Below, piece by piece: positions 22,402-22,415 of a stretch of DNA of 22,415 bases. Positions within the stretch are counted from its first letter, which is position 1. Every line of letters begins with the position of its first letter. Made by a program: the position numbers and the translations under genes. The stretch is from a virus. The notes beneath the pieces are model-generated. The model was not told the origin of the DNA. It saw nothing but the letters and a program-made list of their open reading frames with translations, and did not search any database. The stretch lies in the IMG/VR virus record IMGVR_UViG_3300017783_000234, positions 1-22,415 of that record; one strand, 5' to 3'.

Positions 22402-22415
22402 ATAATATCACTCCT

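Overview
The window is a stretch of the late (virion) gene region of a T4-like marine myovirus, of the kind that infects cyanobacteria or SAR11-type bacteria. The evidence is a run of baseplate-wedge genes in T4 order (gp25, gp6, a gp7-like gene, gp8), a DUF4815-type structural protein next to gp8, long low-complexity fibre proteins, short or overlapping gene junctions, AT-rich DNA, and T4-type late promoters (TATAAATA) in the few intergenic gaps. The host cannot be told from this sequence.

Layout, read along the minus strand (high to low coordinates). (1) 22401-21205: a Kelch-like repeat protein. (2) A late promoter at 21189-21196, then gp25, gp6 and a short gp7-like gene joined by 1-4 base overlaps. 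(3) A late promoter at 17861-17868, then eight packed genes: a small protein with the T4 gp9/gp10 N-terminal motif, gp8, a 1231-aa DUF4815-like protein, a 549-aa structural protein, a 75-aa coiled-coil protein, 154-aa and 337-aa virion proteins, and a 165-aa protein. (4) A late promoter at 4971-4978, then a 116-aa beta-sandwich-like protein, a 1454-aa repeat-built tail fibre, and the start of another gene that leaves the window at base 1.

Between operons 3 and 4 sits a distinct, more AT-rich cassette (4984-8318). It holds a small kinase-like gene on the minus strand and, divergently on the plus strand, four overlapping genes: a DxD glycosyltransferase-like protein, a class I methyltransferase-like protein, and two tandem paralogous DxD glycosyltransferase-like proteins. 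The cassette runs against the late genes and its last gene overlaps the 165-aa gene tail to tail. It looks like an accessory sugar or surface-modification module placed beside the adsorption genes. Its target (host surface, phage fibre or something else) is not shown by the sequence.

The structural operons would build the baseplate wedge (gp25, gp6, gp7-like, gp8) and the attached or peripheral fibre proteins. A striking shared feature is the tripeptide Asp-Ser-Ala: about 21 copies in the 1454-aa fibre and about 38 over eight virion proteins, written with many different codons and absent from the cassette. The fibre also shows clear internal duplication (129-aa and 87-aa tandem units, a 48-base exact DNA repeat) and an 11-glycine hinge. 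No RNA genes, CRISPR arrays, insertion sequences or origins were seen, and no stretch over 300 bases lacks a gene.
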